DNA of 64,000 nt from Sphingobacterium allocomposti (GTDB lineage: Bacteria; Bacteroidota; Bacteroidia; Sphingobacteriales; Sphingobacteriaceae). Position 1 is the stretch's first letter. Each line of letters begins with the position of its first letter. A program made the translations under genes and the position numbers. The stretch is from positions 1 through 64,000 of the forward strand of contig NZ_VNHX01000025.1 in assembly GCF_008124885.1 (NCBI RefSeq), given 5' to 3'. Under the pieces are notes generated by a model. The model made no database searches and was not told the origin of the DNA. It worked only from the letters and a program-made list of their open reading frames with translations. Of the stretch, positions 15,078-24,874 are shown in pieces.

Positions 15078-17975
15078 ATGAGCAAATACATCTATATCCT
15101 TTTATTGTTTTGGCTACCGCTCGGTCAAACTGGCGTCGCCCAGCGGACAATAGGCGTACCGAAGATCATAAACTATGCAAGCAAAGTGTATGGCAGCGGA
15201 GTACAGAATTGGGACGTGACGCAGGACGAGAATGGGATTATGTACTTCGGCAATAATGAAGGATTATTATCCTTCGACGGACGTTATTGGCGTGTCTATC
15301 CGTTACCGAATGCCACGATCGTGCGATCGGTATGTGCGGATCAAAACGGGCGGATTTATGTGGGCGGGCAGGACGAAATGGGCTATTTCGAGGCGGATGA
15401 AAAAGGTTCATTAACGTATCATTCACTCATTGGCAAAATACCGCAGCGCGAGCGGCAGTTTGCCGATATATGGCATATCGAGCGACTTGGTAACCACATT
15501 TTTTTTCAGGGAAACAAGCACATCTTCCATTACTATCAAGATCAGATTGTTGTAGATAAGCCTCACAGCAGCTGGCAGTATATGGCTTCCGCTAGCGGTA
15601 TGCTGTACGCTCAGGATATGGAGAAGGGCATGATGCGGTACGAAGGCGGTGTCTGGAAGTCGTTGGGCTCACGTGCATCGCTCCCACACGGCGCCGTGAT
15701 TATGGGAATGACTACCTACAGCAAGGATACCCTATTGATAGCAACGATAAAAGATGGCCTTTTCTTATTGGATAACGATGGTCTTCATCCTAAGGCTACG
15801 TCGGTAGACGGACAGTGGGCCACAAACCGTATCTCGAGCGTTCATGCCTTGGGGCAGGGGTTGTTTGCAGTGGGGATGTATCCCGGCGGAATGCTGATTA
15901 TGAATAAAGAAGGAAGGGTCATACAGCGGTACCGCTATGGTGAAGGCCTGCAGACAAACAATGTCCGCGACATCTTTAAAGATAGGAACGGCAACCTGTG
16001 GCTTGCGTTGGACGACGGGATAGATTATATAGCTACCCGTAGCGCGATAACCTATATTTATCCAGACAACGACACCAAAAGCGGTACCTATACGCTACGG
16101 GTTTTTGATGGCCGACTTTATGTCGGTACCTCCAATGGTTTATATGTCACAGCGTATAGGAGGGATGTACCGGATAATATCGGCATGTCGGAAGCACGGT
16201 TTGAGAAAGTGCGACGGAGTGACGGACAAGTATGGTCTATTCACGACATAAATGGAAGGCTGCTCGTGGGGCATGAGGACGGCAGCTTCGAGGTAAGAGA
16301 CGGCGGCTTACATCCGCTCCATACCGCCACAGGAATCTGGACATACCGCTCCACTTCGCGTGTCTTCCCATCCCGAAATATCATCGTCGGCTCCTATCTT
16401 GGTTTACGACATCTTCTATTCGATGGTGAGCACTTTGTTGACAACGGACAGATAGCCGGCTCGTACGAAACCCTTAGATTTGTTTGCTATGACGACCGTG
16501 AAAATGTTGCTTGGGTCTCTCATCCATATCGGGGCGTTTTTAAGCTATCTTTATCGTCCGACTTTAAAAAGATTACAGATCAGAAGCGATACGATACGGG
16601 AGGCGGGCTGCCGTCGATGCTGCATACGTATGTCTTCTTTATACGCAATGAGGTTTTGGTCTCAACTCCACAAGGTATCTTCGTTTACAATGCCGCGAAT
16701 GATACGTTTGAGCCGTCAGAACGATATCGCTCTCTTCATATTCCTGTTCAGTACATGACGGAAGACAAAATGGGAAACGTGTGGTTTGCAAGCAACAAAA
16801 GACTAGGTGTGCTGGATTTTTCGCGGCCGGCCGGCGACCGGCCGTTTACGGCATTTTACTTTCCGGAGCTGAACGGCGAAATATTAGGAGGTTTCGAGTC
16901 GGTCTACGTGCACGATTTGGAAAACGTGTTTATCAGTGGGCAAAAGGGGGGAATCCTTCTTAATTATAACGCTTATCAGCAGCGGGCTGTTAAGCCTAAG
17001 GTACTGCTTCATTCGGTAAAGGCCTTTGACGGCGACAAGAAAGAGCAATTAATTTTCGGGGGATATAAAAGCGGTAATGACATCTATCCTAGGCTCGGTT
17101 ATGCCGCTAACTCATTACAGTTTAGCTTTAGTTCGCCCATGTATGAGCAGCAGGAGCAGGTGGAGTTTAGCTACGTGCTGGAGGGACTGGAGACGCGCTG
17201 GTCGACTTGGAGTAATCGAAGTGAGAAGGAATACACGAATCTGCCGGCCGGCGATTACGTCTTTAAAGTAAAATCGCGCAATGGCATGGGGAACGAATCA
17301 GACGTATATGCATTTTCGTTCCACATAGCACCGCCTTGGTATGCCCACCCGTTAAGCTACATTGCGTATGCGCTTTTGGTTGTGGCCCTGATGTGGTGGC
17401 TGCTCAATATGCAGCGTAAAAAACTGAGAGAAAGACATCAGGGCGAACTTCGCCTCAGACAGCTGGAAATAGAAAAGAAGGAAAAAGAGGTGATCAAGCT
17501 ACGTAATGAAAAACTGGAAGCCGAACTAGGCTTTAAAGACAGGGAACTGGCAAACCTGACCATGAATATTATACAGCGTGGAGAAGTGCTGAACAAAATT
17601 AAGGATAACGTTACGCACACGATGCAGCGCCTGGAAGATAAAGAAGCGCAGCAGAATTTCAGGCAACTGATCCGCCTGATCCGATCCGCAGAAAAAGCCA
17701 ACGAAGACTGGAACAAATTTAACGCGCATATCCATCACGCCAACGAGAATTTCTTCCAACGGCTTAAACAGCACCACCCCGATCTGACGGCGAACGAGTT
17801 AAAACTATGTGCGCTGCTGAAGATGAACCTCCTCTCCAAAGAGATCGCTCAATTGATGCACGTCACGGTCAAAGCTGTGGAAGTAAGCCGATACCGCCTG
17901 CGTAAAAAGCTTAAAATCGATTCCGAGGTCAATCTTTACGACTACTTGATGCAATATACGAAGGCTGATGGTTAA
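15078..17975 (+). CDS. Y_Y_Y-domain periplasmic sensor fused to a LuxR-type helix-turn-helix
   Basis: This 965-residue one-protein regulator spans the inner membrane. After a signal peptide (about 1-21), residues 30-640 form two-component-regulator propeller repeats (NGIMYFGNNEGLLSFDG, DRNGNLWLALDDGID, KMGNVWFASNK). A Y_Y_Y domain follows (EFSYVLEGLETRWSTWS through DYVFKVKSRNGMG). One membrane helix lies near 760-780 (YIAYALLVVALMWWLL), then a charged coiled coil (about 785-860). The C-terminal helix-turn-helix has LTANELKLCALLKMNLLSKE and KAVEVSRYRLRKKL (about 900-950). There is no histidine kinase or receiver domain. It directly precedes the SusC/SusD/GH16 genes on the same strand and is the natural candidate for their oligosaccharide-responsive activator. 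The ligand itself is inferred from GH16. Confidence 0.93.
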   Translation: MSKYIYILLLFWLPLGQTGVAQRTIGVPKIINYASKVYGSGVQNWDVTQDENGIMYFGNNEGLLSFDGRYWRVYPLPNATIVRSVCADQNGRIYVGGQDEMGYFEADEKGSLTYHSLIGKIPQRERQFADIWHIERLGNHIFFQGNKHIFHYYQDQIVVDKPHSSWQYMASASGMLYAQDMEKGMMRYEGGVWKSLGSRASLPHGAVIMGMTTYSKDTLLIATIKDGLFLLDNDGLHPKATSVDGQWATNRISSVHALGQGLFAVGMYPGGMLIMNKEGRVIQRYRYGEGLQTNNVRDIFKDRNGNLWLALDDGIDYIATRSAITYIYPDNDTKSGTYTLRVFDGRLYVGTSNGLYVTAYRRDVPDNIGMSEARFEKVRRSDGQVWSIHDINGRLLVGHEDGSFEVRDGGLHPLHTATGIWTYRSTSRVFPSRNIIVGSYLGLRHLLFDGEHFVDNGQIAGSYETLRFVCYDDRENVAWVSHPYRGVFKLSLSSDFKKITDQKRYDTGGGLPSMLHTYVFFIRNEVLVSTPQGIFVYNAANDTFEPSERYRSLHIPVQYMTEDKMGNVWFASNKRLGVLDFSRPAGDRPFTAFYFPELNGEILGGFESVYVHDLENVFISGQKGGILLNYNAYQQRAVKPKVLLHSVKAFDGDKKEQLIFGGYKSGNDIYPRLGYAANSLQFSFSSPMYEQQEQVEFSYVLEGLETRWSTWSNRSEKEYTNLPAGDYVFKVKSRNGMGNESDVYAFSFHIAPPWYAHPLSYIAYALLVVALMWWLLNMQRKKLRERHQGELRLRQLEIEKKEKEVIKLRNEKLEAELGFKDRELANLTMNIIQRGEVLNKIKDNVTHTMQRLEDKEAQQNFRQLIRLIRSAEKANEDWNKFNAHIHHANENFFQRLKQHHPDLTANELKLCALLKMNLLSKEIAQLMHVTVKAVEVSRYRLRKKLKIDSEVNLYDYLMQYTKADG

Positions 17976-18214
17976 CAGGTTTCTGCCGAAACTTTTATTA
18001 TCCTTATTTTCAGTTGTTTATAACGAGGCTGTAGCGTTTTTGTAGGGGCTTTTTGGCTTAAATTGGGACCTCTTCGTGTTCTCTGTAGAGGTGATTGTAG
18101 TCTTACAAAAAGTAGGTGTGATCCGTCATAAGCCTAATTTTGACAGATGTTTCCCAGACTATCGGGTTAACAATGACCAAAGATTTTATAAACCATGTTA
18201 AATGATTTCAGCTT

Positions 18215-21200
18215 ATGAGAATTAGAATTTTACATGCATTCATGTTGCTCTGTATGTGCTTTTCTGTTGTGGCTGTTGCCGCACAATCCATACAGGTGCG
18301 TGGACGGGTTACGTCCACCGTTACAGGTGAGCCCTTGGCGGGTGTCACTGTATCTGTGCGCGGAAGTTCCGTAGCAACAAGTACGGATGCGTCGGGGCGG
18401 TACGAACTGACTGTGCCCGAGGGACGGACAACCCTGGTATTTACGCAGCTGGGTATGCGTACTGCCGAGGTGAGCGTGACGGCCGGCGGGACCTATGATG
18501 TGCAGATGCAGGAGAACCAGGACGAATTAGAGGAAGTAGTTGTGGTAGGATACGGAACGCAGAAGAAAAGCGTCGTCACGGGAGCCATCAGTAGCGTAAA
18601 GGCGAGCGATCTGGAAACGATGCCTGTCACGCGTATTGAACAGTCGCTGCAAGGACGTACTTCCGGTCTGACGATTGCAGCAAACTCCGGACAACCGGGG
18701 TCGGCTGCTACAATCCGTGTCCGGGGTATTACGACCTTCGGTAATAATAATCCGTTGTGGGTAGTTGACGGTGTAGTCGTAGATGCGGGGGGGATAAGCT
18801 ACCTTAATCAATCGGATATCGAGTCGATTGAAGTGCTCAAAGACGCATCCTCTCAAGCAATTTACGGGGCACGGGCAGCAGCCGGTGTTATCTTGGTTAC
18901 GACAAAGAAAGGTGCTACAGGTACGCCTAGAATTAATTATAATACCTTTATAGGAACGTCCGCTCCGGCACGGAAGCTAAGTTTATTGAATGCTGCGGAA
19001 TATGCTACACTACGCAATGAATCGGCGGTGGCAGCAGGTGGCTCTATCCTCTTCAGTGATCCACGATCTTTGGGGGAGGGAACGGATTGGCAAGAAGAAA
19101 TCTTTAACAGGAATGCGTTTCGGCAAAACCACGAAGTAAGTGTAAGTGGTGGAAATGACGTGTCGACGTTCTACAGCTCCTTTGGCTATCTTTCACAAGA
19201 GGGTATCGTAGCTTCGGAAATATCGAATTACAAGCGCGTAAATATTCGACTCAACTCCGAACATAAGATTGCCAAATGGTTGACCTTGGGGCAAAACTTA
19301 GGCTATTCGCACGAACGGAGTCAGGGTATTGGCAATACCAACAGTGAATATGGTGGGCCTCTTTCGTCAGCCATCAACCTCGATCCTATCACGCCGGTTA
19401 TCGAAACCGATCCGGATGTCTTAAACGATCCGGATAGACCATATCTTACAGAAGCGGTGCCAAGGGATGCTTTTGGTAATCCATATGGAATATCTACCCT
19501 TGTATTGCAGGAAATGACGAATCCGTTGGCGTATATGCAAACCCGGTTGGGAAACCACGGATGGTCTGATAATATAGTCGGAAACGTATATGGCGAGATT
19601 AAACTGATGGAAGGCTTGAAAATACGGTCTACATTGGGCTCGAAACTTTCGTTTTGGGGGGACGAAAACTTTACGCCGGTACATTATCTGAACAGCTTGG
19701 TCAAAAGAGACGAAAATAGTTATGCCCGTGCAAACCATAGAGGTTTCGACTGGAATCTGGAAAACACAATTTCCTATACCCGTAGTATCGAAGAACATAA
19801 TTTCACGATATTGCTAGGACAGGGAGCGTATTATGACAATCGGGCTAGAGGTCTTAATGTAACCTATTTCGGTCTACCAGTCAATAATTATGAAGATGCG
19901 TCCCTCAACTACAATTTGCCGTCCGATCAAAGGGAAGCGACGGGATACGAAAACGTTGGACATACGGTGTCATCTTTATTTGCCCGTGTCAATTATAACT
20001 ATCAAGAGAAATACCTAGCAGAGGGGTTGGTGCGTCGCGATGGATCTTCCCGCTTCGGATCCAATAATAAATATGGGGTGTTTCCTTCCTTTTCTTTGGG
20101 GTGGGTTGTAAGCAGGGAAGACTTTCTCGCTGATAATCCCTACATCAATATGCTTAAGATCCGGGGAGGTTATGGTGTGGTCGGTATCGATAATATCGGT
20201 GATTTTGCCTACCTCTCGACCATCGGAGGCGGAAGAAATTATACGATCGGTACAGGCGATATGCCCACGATAGGGTATAGTCCGAATGCGCCTTCCAATC
20301 CGGATTTGCGCTGGGAACAAACAAGCCAGACCAACATCGGATTGGAGGCGACGCTCCTGAGAAAGTTTAATGTGACTTTCGACTGGTACAAGAAGGTAAC
20401 AACTGGTATTCTACAGAATCCCCGTATTCCATTTTATGTGGGCGCTGTTGGGAATCCTGCCGCTAATGTAGCGGATATGGAAAACACCGGGGTAGAACTG
20501 GAATTGGGGTATAACGATAAAATAGGGGAGGTTCAATTCTCGCTGAACGGAAATGTTTCCTATTTAAAAAACAAGGTAACGGATATTGGGGCAGGAGTCA
20601 GCTTTATAAATGGGGAGCGGTTTCAGGCATCCAGCTATGAGATTACGCGGACCAGCGTGGGACATGCTTTCAATTCCTTTTATGGATTTCAGACCATGGG
20701 TATCTTCCAGAATGAGGCCGAGATAAACGCCTATACCCATACTGACGGCCGGGTTATCCAGCCAAATGCCCGCCTCGGAGATTTCAAATGGGCAGATCTG
20801 AATGGAGACGGCGTCATTAACGAAAATGACCGCACGTTTATCGGAGATCCTACACCAAACTGGTCGTTCGGTTTTACCTTAAACCTAGCCTGGAAGAATT
20901 TAGACGCAGTCATTTTCGGACAAGGTGTTGCCGGAAACAAAATTTTTCAAGGTTTACGTCGATTGGATGTAAACAATGCTAACTATGCTAAGCAGGCGTT
21001 GGGTAGGTGGACAGGCGAAGGGTCTTCCTATACTTTCCCACGTTTAACGGATGCCGATGATAATAACAATTTCACGAACCCATCCGATTTCTATTTAGAG
21101 GATGGAAGCTATTTCCGCTTCAAGACCGTACAGCTGGGATATACCTTGCCAAACGGCTGGACGAGGCGGATCAGTTTGCAGAAAGCGCGGATATACGTTA

Positions 21201-21334
21201 TGGCCGAAAACCTTCTTACGTTTACGCGTTATTCCGGTTTTGATCCGGAGATTGGTGGAGGTGTCATGAGTATAGACCGCGGCGTTTATCCGCAGGCTAG
21301 ATCATTCATGGTTGGACTTAATGTTGCATTTTAA
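18215..21334 (+). CDS. SusC-family transporter of the GH16 locus
   Basis: This 1039-residue TonB-dependent outer-membrane barrel has a signal peptide (1-23), a carboxypeptidase-regulatory-like domain (about 28-98), EEVVVVGYGTQKK at 106-118, the plug motif PLWVVDGVVVDAG, the signature QSDIESIEVLKDASSQAIYG, and a barrel ending in VGLNVAF. There is no STN domain. It is followed after 12 bases by its SusD and then by the PKD lipoprotein and the GH16 gene, so it very probably imports beta-glucan oligosaccharides. It does not share the copied leader and MKQKLLS signal seen in the first two SusC proteins. The 239-base gap before it holds no clear promoter match. Confidence 0.95.
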   Translation: MRIRILHAFMLLCMCFSVVAVAAQSIQVRGRVTSTVTGEPLAGVTVSVRGSSVATSTDASGRYELTVPEGRTTLVFTQLGMRTAEVSVTAGGTYDVQMQENQDELEEVVVVGYGTQKKSVVTGAISSVKASDLETMPVTRIEQSLQGRTSGLTIAANSGQPGSAATIRVRGITTFGNNNPLWVVDGVVVDAGGISYLNQSDIESIEVLKDASSQAIYGARAAAGVILVTTKKGATGTPRINYNTFIGTSAPARKLSLLNAAEYATLRNESAVAAGGSILFSDPRSLGEGTDWQEEIFNRNAFRQNHEVSVSGGNDVSTFYSSFGYLSQEGIVASEISNYKRVNIRLNSEHKIAKWLTLGQNLGYSHERSQGIGNTNSEYGGPLSSAINLDPITPVIETDPDVLNDPDRPYLTEAVPRDAFGNPYGISTLVLQEMTNPLAYMQTRLGNHGWSDNIVGNVYGEIKLMEGLKIRSTLGSKLSFWGDENFTPVHYLNSLVKRDENSYARANHRGFDWNLENTISYTRSIEEHNFTILLGQGAYYDNRARGLNVTYFGLPVNNYEDASLNYNLPSDQREATGYENVGHTVSSLFARVNYNYQEKYLAEGLVRRDGSSRFGSNNKYGVFPSFSLGWVVSREDFLADNPYINMLKIRGGYGVVGIDNIGDFAYLSTIGGGRNYTIGTGDMPTIGYSPNAPSNPDLRWEQTSQTNIGLEATLLRKFNVTFDWYKKVTTGILQNPRIPFYVGAVGNPAANVADMENTGVELELGYNDKIGEVQFSLNGNVSYLKNKVTDIGAGVSFINGERFQASSYEITRTSVGHAFNSFYGFQTMGIFQNEAEINAYTHTDGRVIQPNARLGDFKWADLNGDGVINENDRTFIGDPTPNWSFGFTLNLAWKNLDAVIFGQGVAGNKIFQGLRRLDVNNANYAKQALGRWTGEGSSYTFPRLTDADDNNNFTNPSDFYLEDGSYFRFKTVQLGYTLPNGWTRRISLQKARIYVMAENLLTFTRYSGFDPEIGGGVMSIDRGVYPQARSFMVGLNVAF

Positions 21335-21346
21335 AAAAGATCACAA

Positions 21347-22870
21347 ATGAAACGATATATTAAATCATCTGTCCTATTAACCGGCATCCTGATTTTGGGG
21401 CTGCAATCCTGTTCAGACAGCTTTTTGGAGCTTAAGCCTAGAGGGACCGATTTGGAGGAAAATTATTATAAGAACGGGCAGGAAGCCTACAATGGCCTGG
21501 TTGCCATTTACGATGTGGTGGGATATCAAGCTGCAAATTATACGACAAAAATACTCGCTACTTCTGCTGCGTCGGACGACCACTATGCAGGGGGCGGCGG
21601 TTCTTCGGATCTTCCACATCTGCAGGCTTGGTCAAATTATTCGCTGACGCCAGCGGTGGGCCCGCAAGAAGATCTTTGGCAACGAAATTACATGGGCATT
21701 ATGCGTGCCAATGTATTATTGCAAAAATTACCAGATATCCCGATGAGCGAACAGGAAAAAGCGCGATTTACGGCTGAATCGAAAGCATTGAGAGCTTATT
21801 TTTATTTCGATCTCATCCGCTATTTCCGCAATGTCCCATTGATCGAAGCGCCCTTAGCAGGAGACGAGATATACCAGGTAACGCAGGCTGATCCTGCCGA
21901 TGTATATGCATTGATAGAAAAAGACCTGAACGAGGCAATACCTGATCTGCCGTTAACCGTTTCGCGCTTAAATGAAGCAGGGAGGTTTTCCCAAGGCACG
22001 GCTAAGGCCATTTTAGGAAAAGTATATCTGCAGCAGGAAAAATTTACGCAAGCTGCAGCACACTTCGCCGATGTGAACGGAACACCTGGTCAAAGTAGTC
22101 CTTACGGTTACCGGTTATTGGAAAATTATGGAGATATCTTCCAGGTGGAGAATAAATTCAATGCCGAATCTATCCTGGAAATTTCGTTTACGAATACGTC
22201 TGTTGGCGATTGGGGATGTATTCAGTGTACGGAAGGAAATATACTGAATATCATGATTGGCCCCCGTAGCTACGGACAGGGTGCCGGAGCGCCCGATTAT
22301 GTAGCGGGTTGGGGTTTTTTACCGATAACACAAAATTTGGCAGATGTAATGCGGAATGACCCGCGATATCCCCATACAATTATTGATATGAACCAGCTGG
22401 TAGCGGAAGGAAAAGCTTCCTACACGCCGGGCTACATGGATACGGGATATTTCCTAAAAAAATATGCTGGTAGGGAATCTAATCGTTGGAGCGGCGCGGG
22501 AACATACGAACTCAATTTTCCTCAAAATATCTACGAAATCCGTTTGGCAGACACCTACTTGCTGGAAGCCGAAGCATTAGTAAGAGGTGGGGGAGACGCC
22601 ACGCGTGCCGGCGCTCTGTTAAACGCCGTGAGGCGTCGGGTAGGACTGGATCCTGTATCGGCCACCATCGAAAACATCAAGCGCGAGCGTCGACTGGAAT
22701 TGGCCGGAGAAGGACATCGCTGGTTTGATCTTGTACGTTGGGGAGATGCCCCGACAGCACTTGGAGACAGAGGCTTCGTTGCGGGTAAACACGAAGTGTT
22801 GCCTATTCCGTTATTGGAATTGGATAATACCCTCTTGGAACAAAATAAAGAATACGGTGGAACAAAATAA
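21347..22870 (+). CDS. SusD/RagB-family lipoprotein of the GH16 locus
   Basis: This 507-residue surface lipoprotein has its lipobox at Cys22 (LGLQSC), followed by SDSFLELKPRGT. The family helix AESKALRAYFYFDLIRYFRN and the C-terminal IKRERRLELAGEGHRWFDLV with WGDAP mark it as classical SusD_RagB. It should bind glucan and cap the SusC barrel encoded 12 bases upstream. The PKD lipoprotein gene starts 11 bases after its stop, so all are one operon. Confidence 0.95.
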   Translation: MKRYIKSSVLLTGILILGLQSCSDSFLELKPRGTDLEENYYKNGQEAYNGLVAIYDVVGYQAANYTTKILATSAASDDHYAGGGGSSDLPHLQAWSNYSLTPAVGPQEDLWQRNYMGIMRANVLLQKLPDIPMSEQEKARFTAESKALRAYFYFDLIRYFRNVPLIEAPLAGDEIYQVTQADPADVYALIEKDLNEAIPDLPLTVSRLNEAGRFSQGTAKAILGKVYLQQEKFTQAAAHFADVNGTPGQSSPYGYRLLENYGDIFQVENKFNAESILEISFTNTSVGDWGCIQCTEGNILNIMIGPRSYGQGAGAPDYVAGWGFLPITQNLADVMRNDPRYPHTIIDMNQLVAEGKASYTPGYMDTGYFLKKYAGRESNRWSGAGTYELNFPQNIYEIRLADTYLLEAEALVRGGGDATRAGALLNAVRRRVGLDPVSATIENIKRERRLELAGEGHRWFDLVRWGDAPTALGDRGFVAGKHEVLPIPLLELDNTLLEQNKEYGGTK

Positions 22871-22881
22871 AAAGTGGAATT

Positions 22882-23814
22882 ATGATAATCAATTATAAAG
22901 TATTAACGAAAGTGAAGATGTGGGGAACTTTGCTCCTGTTACTCTTCGTGCAATCCTGTCAGATTGAGGGCGAGAGCCTGTCACTGCGTGAATTACCGAA
23001 GCCCGATTTTGACGCGGAGGAGATAGGGCCGGGCCGCATAAGACTAACAAACAGAAGCAACCAGCCTACTATCGCGCGGTGGACTGTATTAAGCAGCGGG
23101 CAGAAACTGGAAGGGGATGTCGTTGAGGTGAATTTAATTTTTGAAGGCTCCTATGACGTTAAATTAGATGTGACTGGACAAGGCGGAATGGCAAGTGTTA
23201 CCAAAACGGTGTCGGTGTCGGCAGACGACCCCGAGGCATGCAGCGATGATAAATTGTTGGGTTTTTTGGCAAGCTGTACGCAGAAAACGTGGCGATTGAA
23301 TCCGGAGGCGGGCGCATTTAAGGTGGGGCCGGGACCAGATAATGGCGACTGGTGGAGCAGCGGTACGGCGGACGTCGTGACGAGATCTTGCGAATTTAAT
23401 GACGAATTTACTTTTTATTTTAATGCTGAAGGCACCTTTGCTTATGACAATAAAGGTGATTTCTTTGCCGACGGCTACCTGGGAAACAAAACCGCAGGTT
23501 GCGAACCCGCGGATAATCTTAAGGGAGACCAGATGCTCTGGAATTCCGGAACGTTTCAATTTGGAGTCGTCGAAGGTACAGGTGTAAAAAGGTTGGGACA
23601 GCTTCGCTTAATAGGCAAAGGCGCACATATTGGTGTAAAGAAAGCACACAACGGTGGCGAAACAGATACAGGTCCAGCAACGGACTATATATTGTACGAT
23701 GTTCTGGATATGCAGAAAAATGTGAACGGACAAGGGTACGACCTTTTGAAAATTGGTGTCAACATCGGTGGAGATGGTTGGTGGACCTTTACTTTACGGT
23801 CTTTTGAAAATTAG
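22882..23814 (+). CDS. PKD-domain surface lipoprotein, probable glycan-binding protein
   Basis: The protein has 310 residues with a lipobox at Cys26 (LFVQSC). The start could also be the ATG at 22918 (MWGTLLLL), which keeps the signal. Residues about 35-115 form a PKD-like beta-sandwich (ARWTVLSSGQ, VNLIFEGSYDVKLDV). The C-terminal 190 residues contain cysteines and aromatic-rich segments (TQKTWRLNPEAGAFKVGPG, NGDWWSSG, GGDGWWTFTLR) seen in lipoproteins that sit between SusD and GH16 genes in laminarin-type loci. The placement suggests a surface glycan-binding protein. The binding itself is inferred. Confidence 0.78.
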   Translation: MIINYKVLTKVKMWGTLLLLLFVQSCQIEGESLSLRELPKPDFDAEEIGPGRIRLTNRSNQPTIARWTVLSSGQKLEGDVVEVNLIFEGSYDVKLDVTGQGGMASVTKTVSVSADDPEACSDDKLLGFLASCTQKTWRLNPEAGAFKVGPGPDNGDWWSSGTADVVTRSCEFNDEFTFYFNAEGTFAYDNKGDFFADGYLGNKTAGCEPADNLKGDQMLWNSGTFQFGVVEGTGVKRLGQLRLIGKGAHIGVKKAHNGGETDTGPATDYILYDVLDMQKNVNGQGYDLLKIGVNIGGDGWWTFTLRSFEN

Positions 23815-23841
23815 CCGAGATGCCTATTCGTGTAAATTAAA

Positions 23842-23856
23842 ATGAAACAGATATGA
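23842..23856 (+). CDS. four-codon frame overlapping the GH16 start
   Basis: ATG AAA CAG ATA TGA at 23842-23856 overlaps the GH16 start codon in an ATGA arrangement at 23853-23856. The GH16 signal as annotated lacks the usual N-terminal Lys/Arg, which MKQI would supply. It may be a coupling mini-cistron or the trace of a small frame change. Confidence 0.3.
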   Translation: MKQI

Positions 23857-24689
23857 ACTTGTGGTTAGTACCGGTCGTGCTTTTGCTGTCCTGCTCAGAG
23901 AAGCCATATGTAAACAATATTATAATACCAGAACCTATCGCTCCTAAAGAATATGAGTTCTCGAAAACGCCCTCCTGGGCCGACGAATTTGACTACGAGG
24001 GGCTTCCTGACCCCAGCAGGTGGGGTTACGATACTGGTGGAAGCGGTTGGGGAAATAACGAACTACAGCACTATACCGAAGCCCGCCCTGCGAATGTGCA
24101 CGTCGCTGACGGTGTGTTGACCATCACGGCCCGCAAAGAAGCTTACGAAGGCAGCGGGTATACGTCCACACGCTTGATAAGCAAGGGGAAAGGTGATTTT
24201 CTCTACGGCCGGTTTGAAGTTAAAGCGAAAGTTCCAACCGGACGGGGGACATGGCCTGCTGTATGGATGTTGCCTACCGACTGGGCATACGGCGGATGGC
24301 CTGCGTCCGGCGAAATTGATATTCTCGAACACGTAGGGTATGATCAGGATGTGGTGCATATCAGCGTGCATACGGAGAGCTATAACCACGCCATAGGAAC
24401 CCAGAAAACAGCATTCAGAAAAATTCAGAATGCCTCGACGGAATTTCATACCTTCCGCGTGGATTGGACACCAACCTATATCCGTGGATTTGTAGATGAT
24501 GTGCAATTATTCGACTTCCAGAACGAAGGGAAGGGATATAAGGCCTGGCCGTTTGATAAGCGGTTTCATTGGCTCCTGAATCTGGCAGTAGGAGGCAACT
24601 GGGGCGGGCAACAGGGCATAGACGACGATGCCTTCCCGGCATACTTCCAGGTGGATTACGTGAGGGTTTATGAACTGCTGAATCCTTAA
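23853..24689 (+). CDS. GH16 endo-beta-glucanase (laminarinase-like) lipoprotein
   Basis: This 278-residue enzyme should hydrolyse internal beta-1,3 (or mixed 1,3/1,4) glucan bonds at the cell surface. A lipobox ends at Cys14 (LLLSC). The catalytic core runs from SWADEFDYEG (41-50) to the final VDYVRVYEL. The GH16 signature GEIDILEH is at 153-160, giving Glu154 as nucleophile, Asp156 as assisting residue and Glu159 as acid/base. Flanking motifs KGDFLYGRFEVKAKVPTG, GTWPAVWMLP and LLNLAVGGNWGG fit the laminarinase-like branch. It is the last gene of the operon. The start has no positively charged N-region; see the four-codon frame that overlaps it. Exact linkage specificity cannot be read from sequence. 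Confidence 0.94.
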   Translation: MNLWLVPVVLLLSCSEKPYVNNIIIPEPIAPKEYEFSKTPSWADEFDYEGLPDPSRWGYDTGGSGWGNNELQHYTEARPANVHVADGVLTITARKEAYEGSGYTSTRLISKGKGDFLYGRFEVKAKVPTGRGTWPAVWMLPTDWAYGGWPASGEIDILEHVGYDQDVVHISVHTESYNHAIGTQKTAFRKIQNASTEFHTFRVDWTPTYIRGFVDDVQLFDFQNEGKGYKAWPFDKRFHWLLNLAVGGNWGGQQGIDDDAFPAYFQVDYVRVYELLNP

Positions 24690-24710
24690 AAAATTGAATC
24701 TTTCTAAAAC

Positions 24711-24760
24711 GGGAGGCGCCGTCTTAAGGCGGTTCGCTGGCCACTGCGCAGGTGCCTCCC
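24711..24760 (+). other. GC-rich stem-loop after the GH16 gene
   Basis: GGGAGGCGCC (24711-24720) pairs with GGTGCCTCCC (24751-24760), ten pairs with one G-U. The 30-base interior is itself able to fold (ggcggttcgctggccactgc). There is no T run after it, so it is not a standard terminator. It could protect the mRNA 3' end or be a small structured RNA. Confidence 0.45.
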
Positions 24761-24874
24761 AACGAAAGTCTGCAAGGCCGTACGATATACAGACGGGGCG
24801 GTGAAGAACAAGAGAAGAGGGAGGGTTGTCTGATTTAAAAAAAATGTCCTATTTTTAAATCGAAATCCGGCGGT

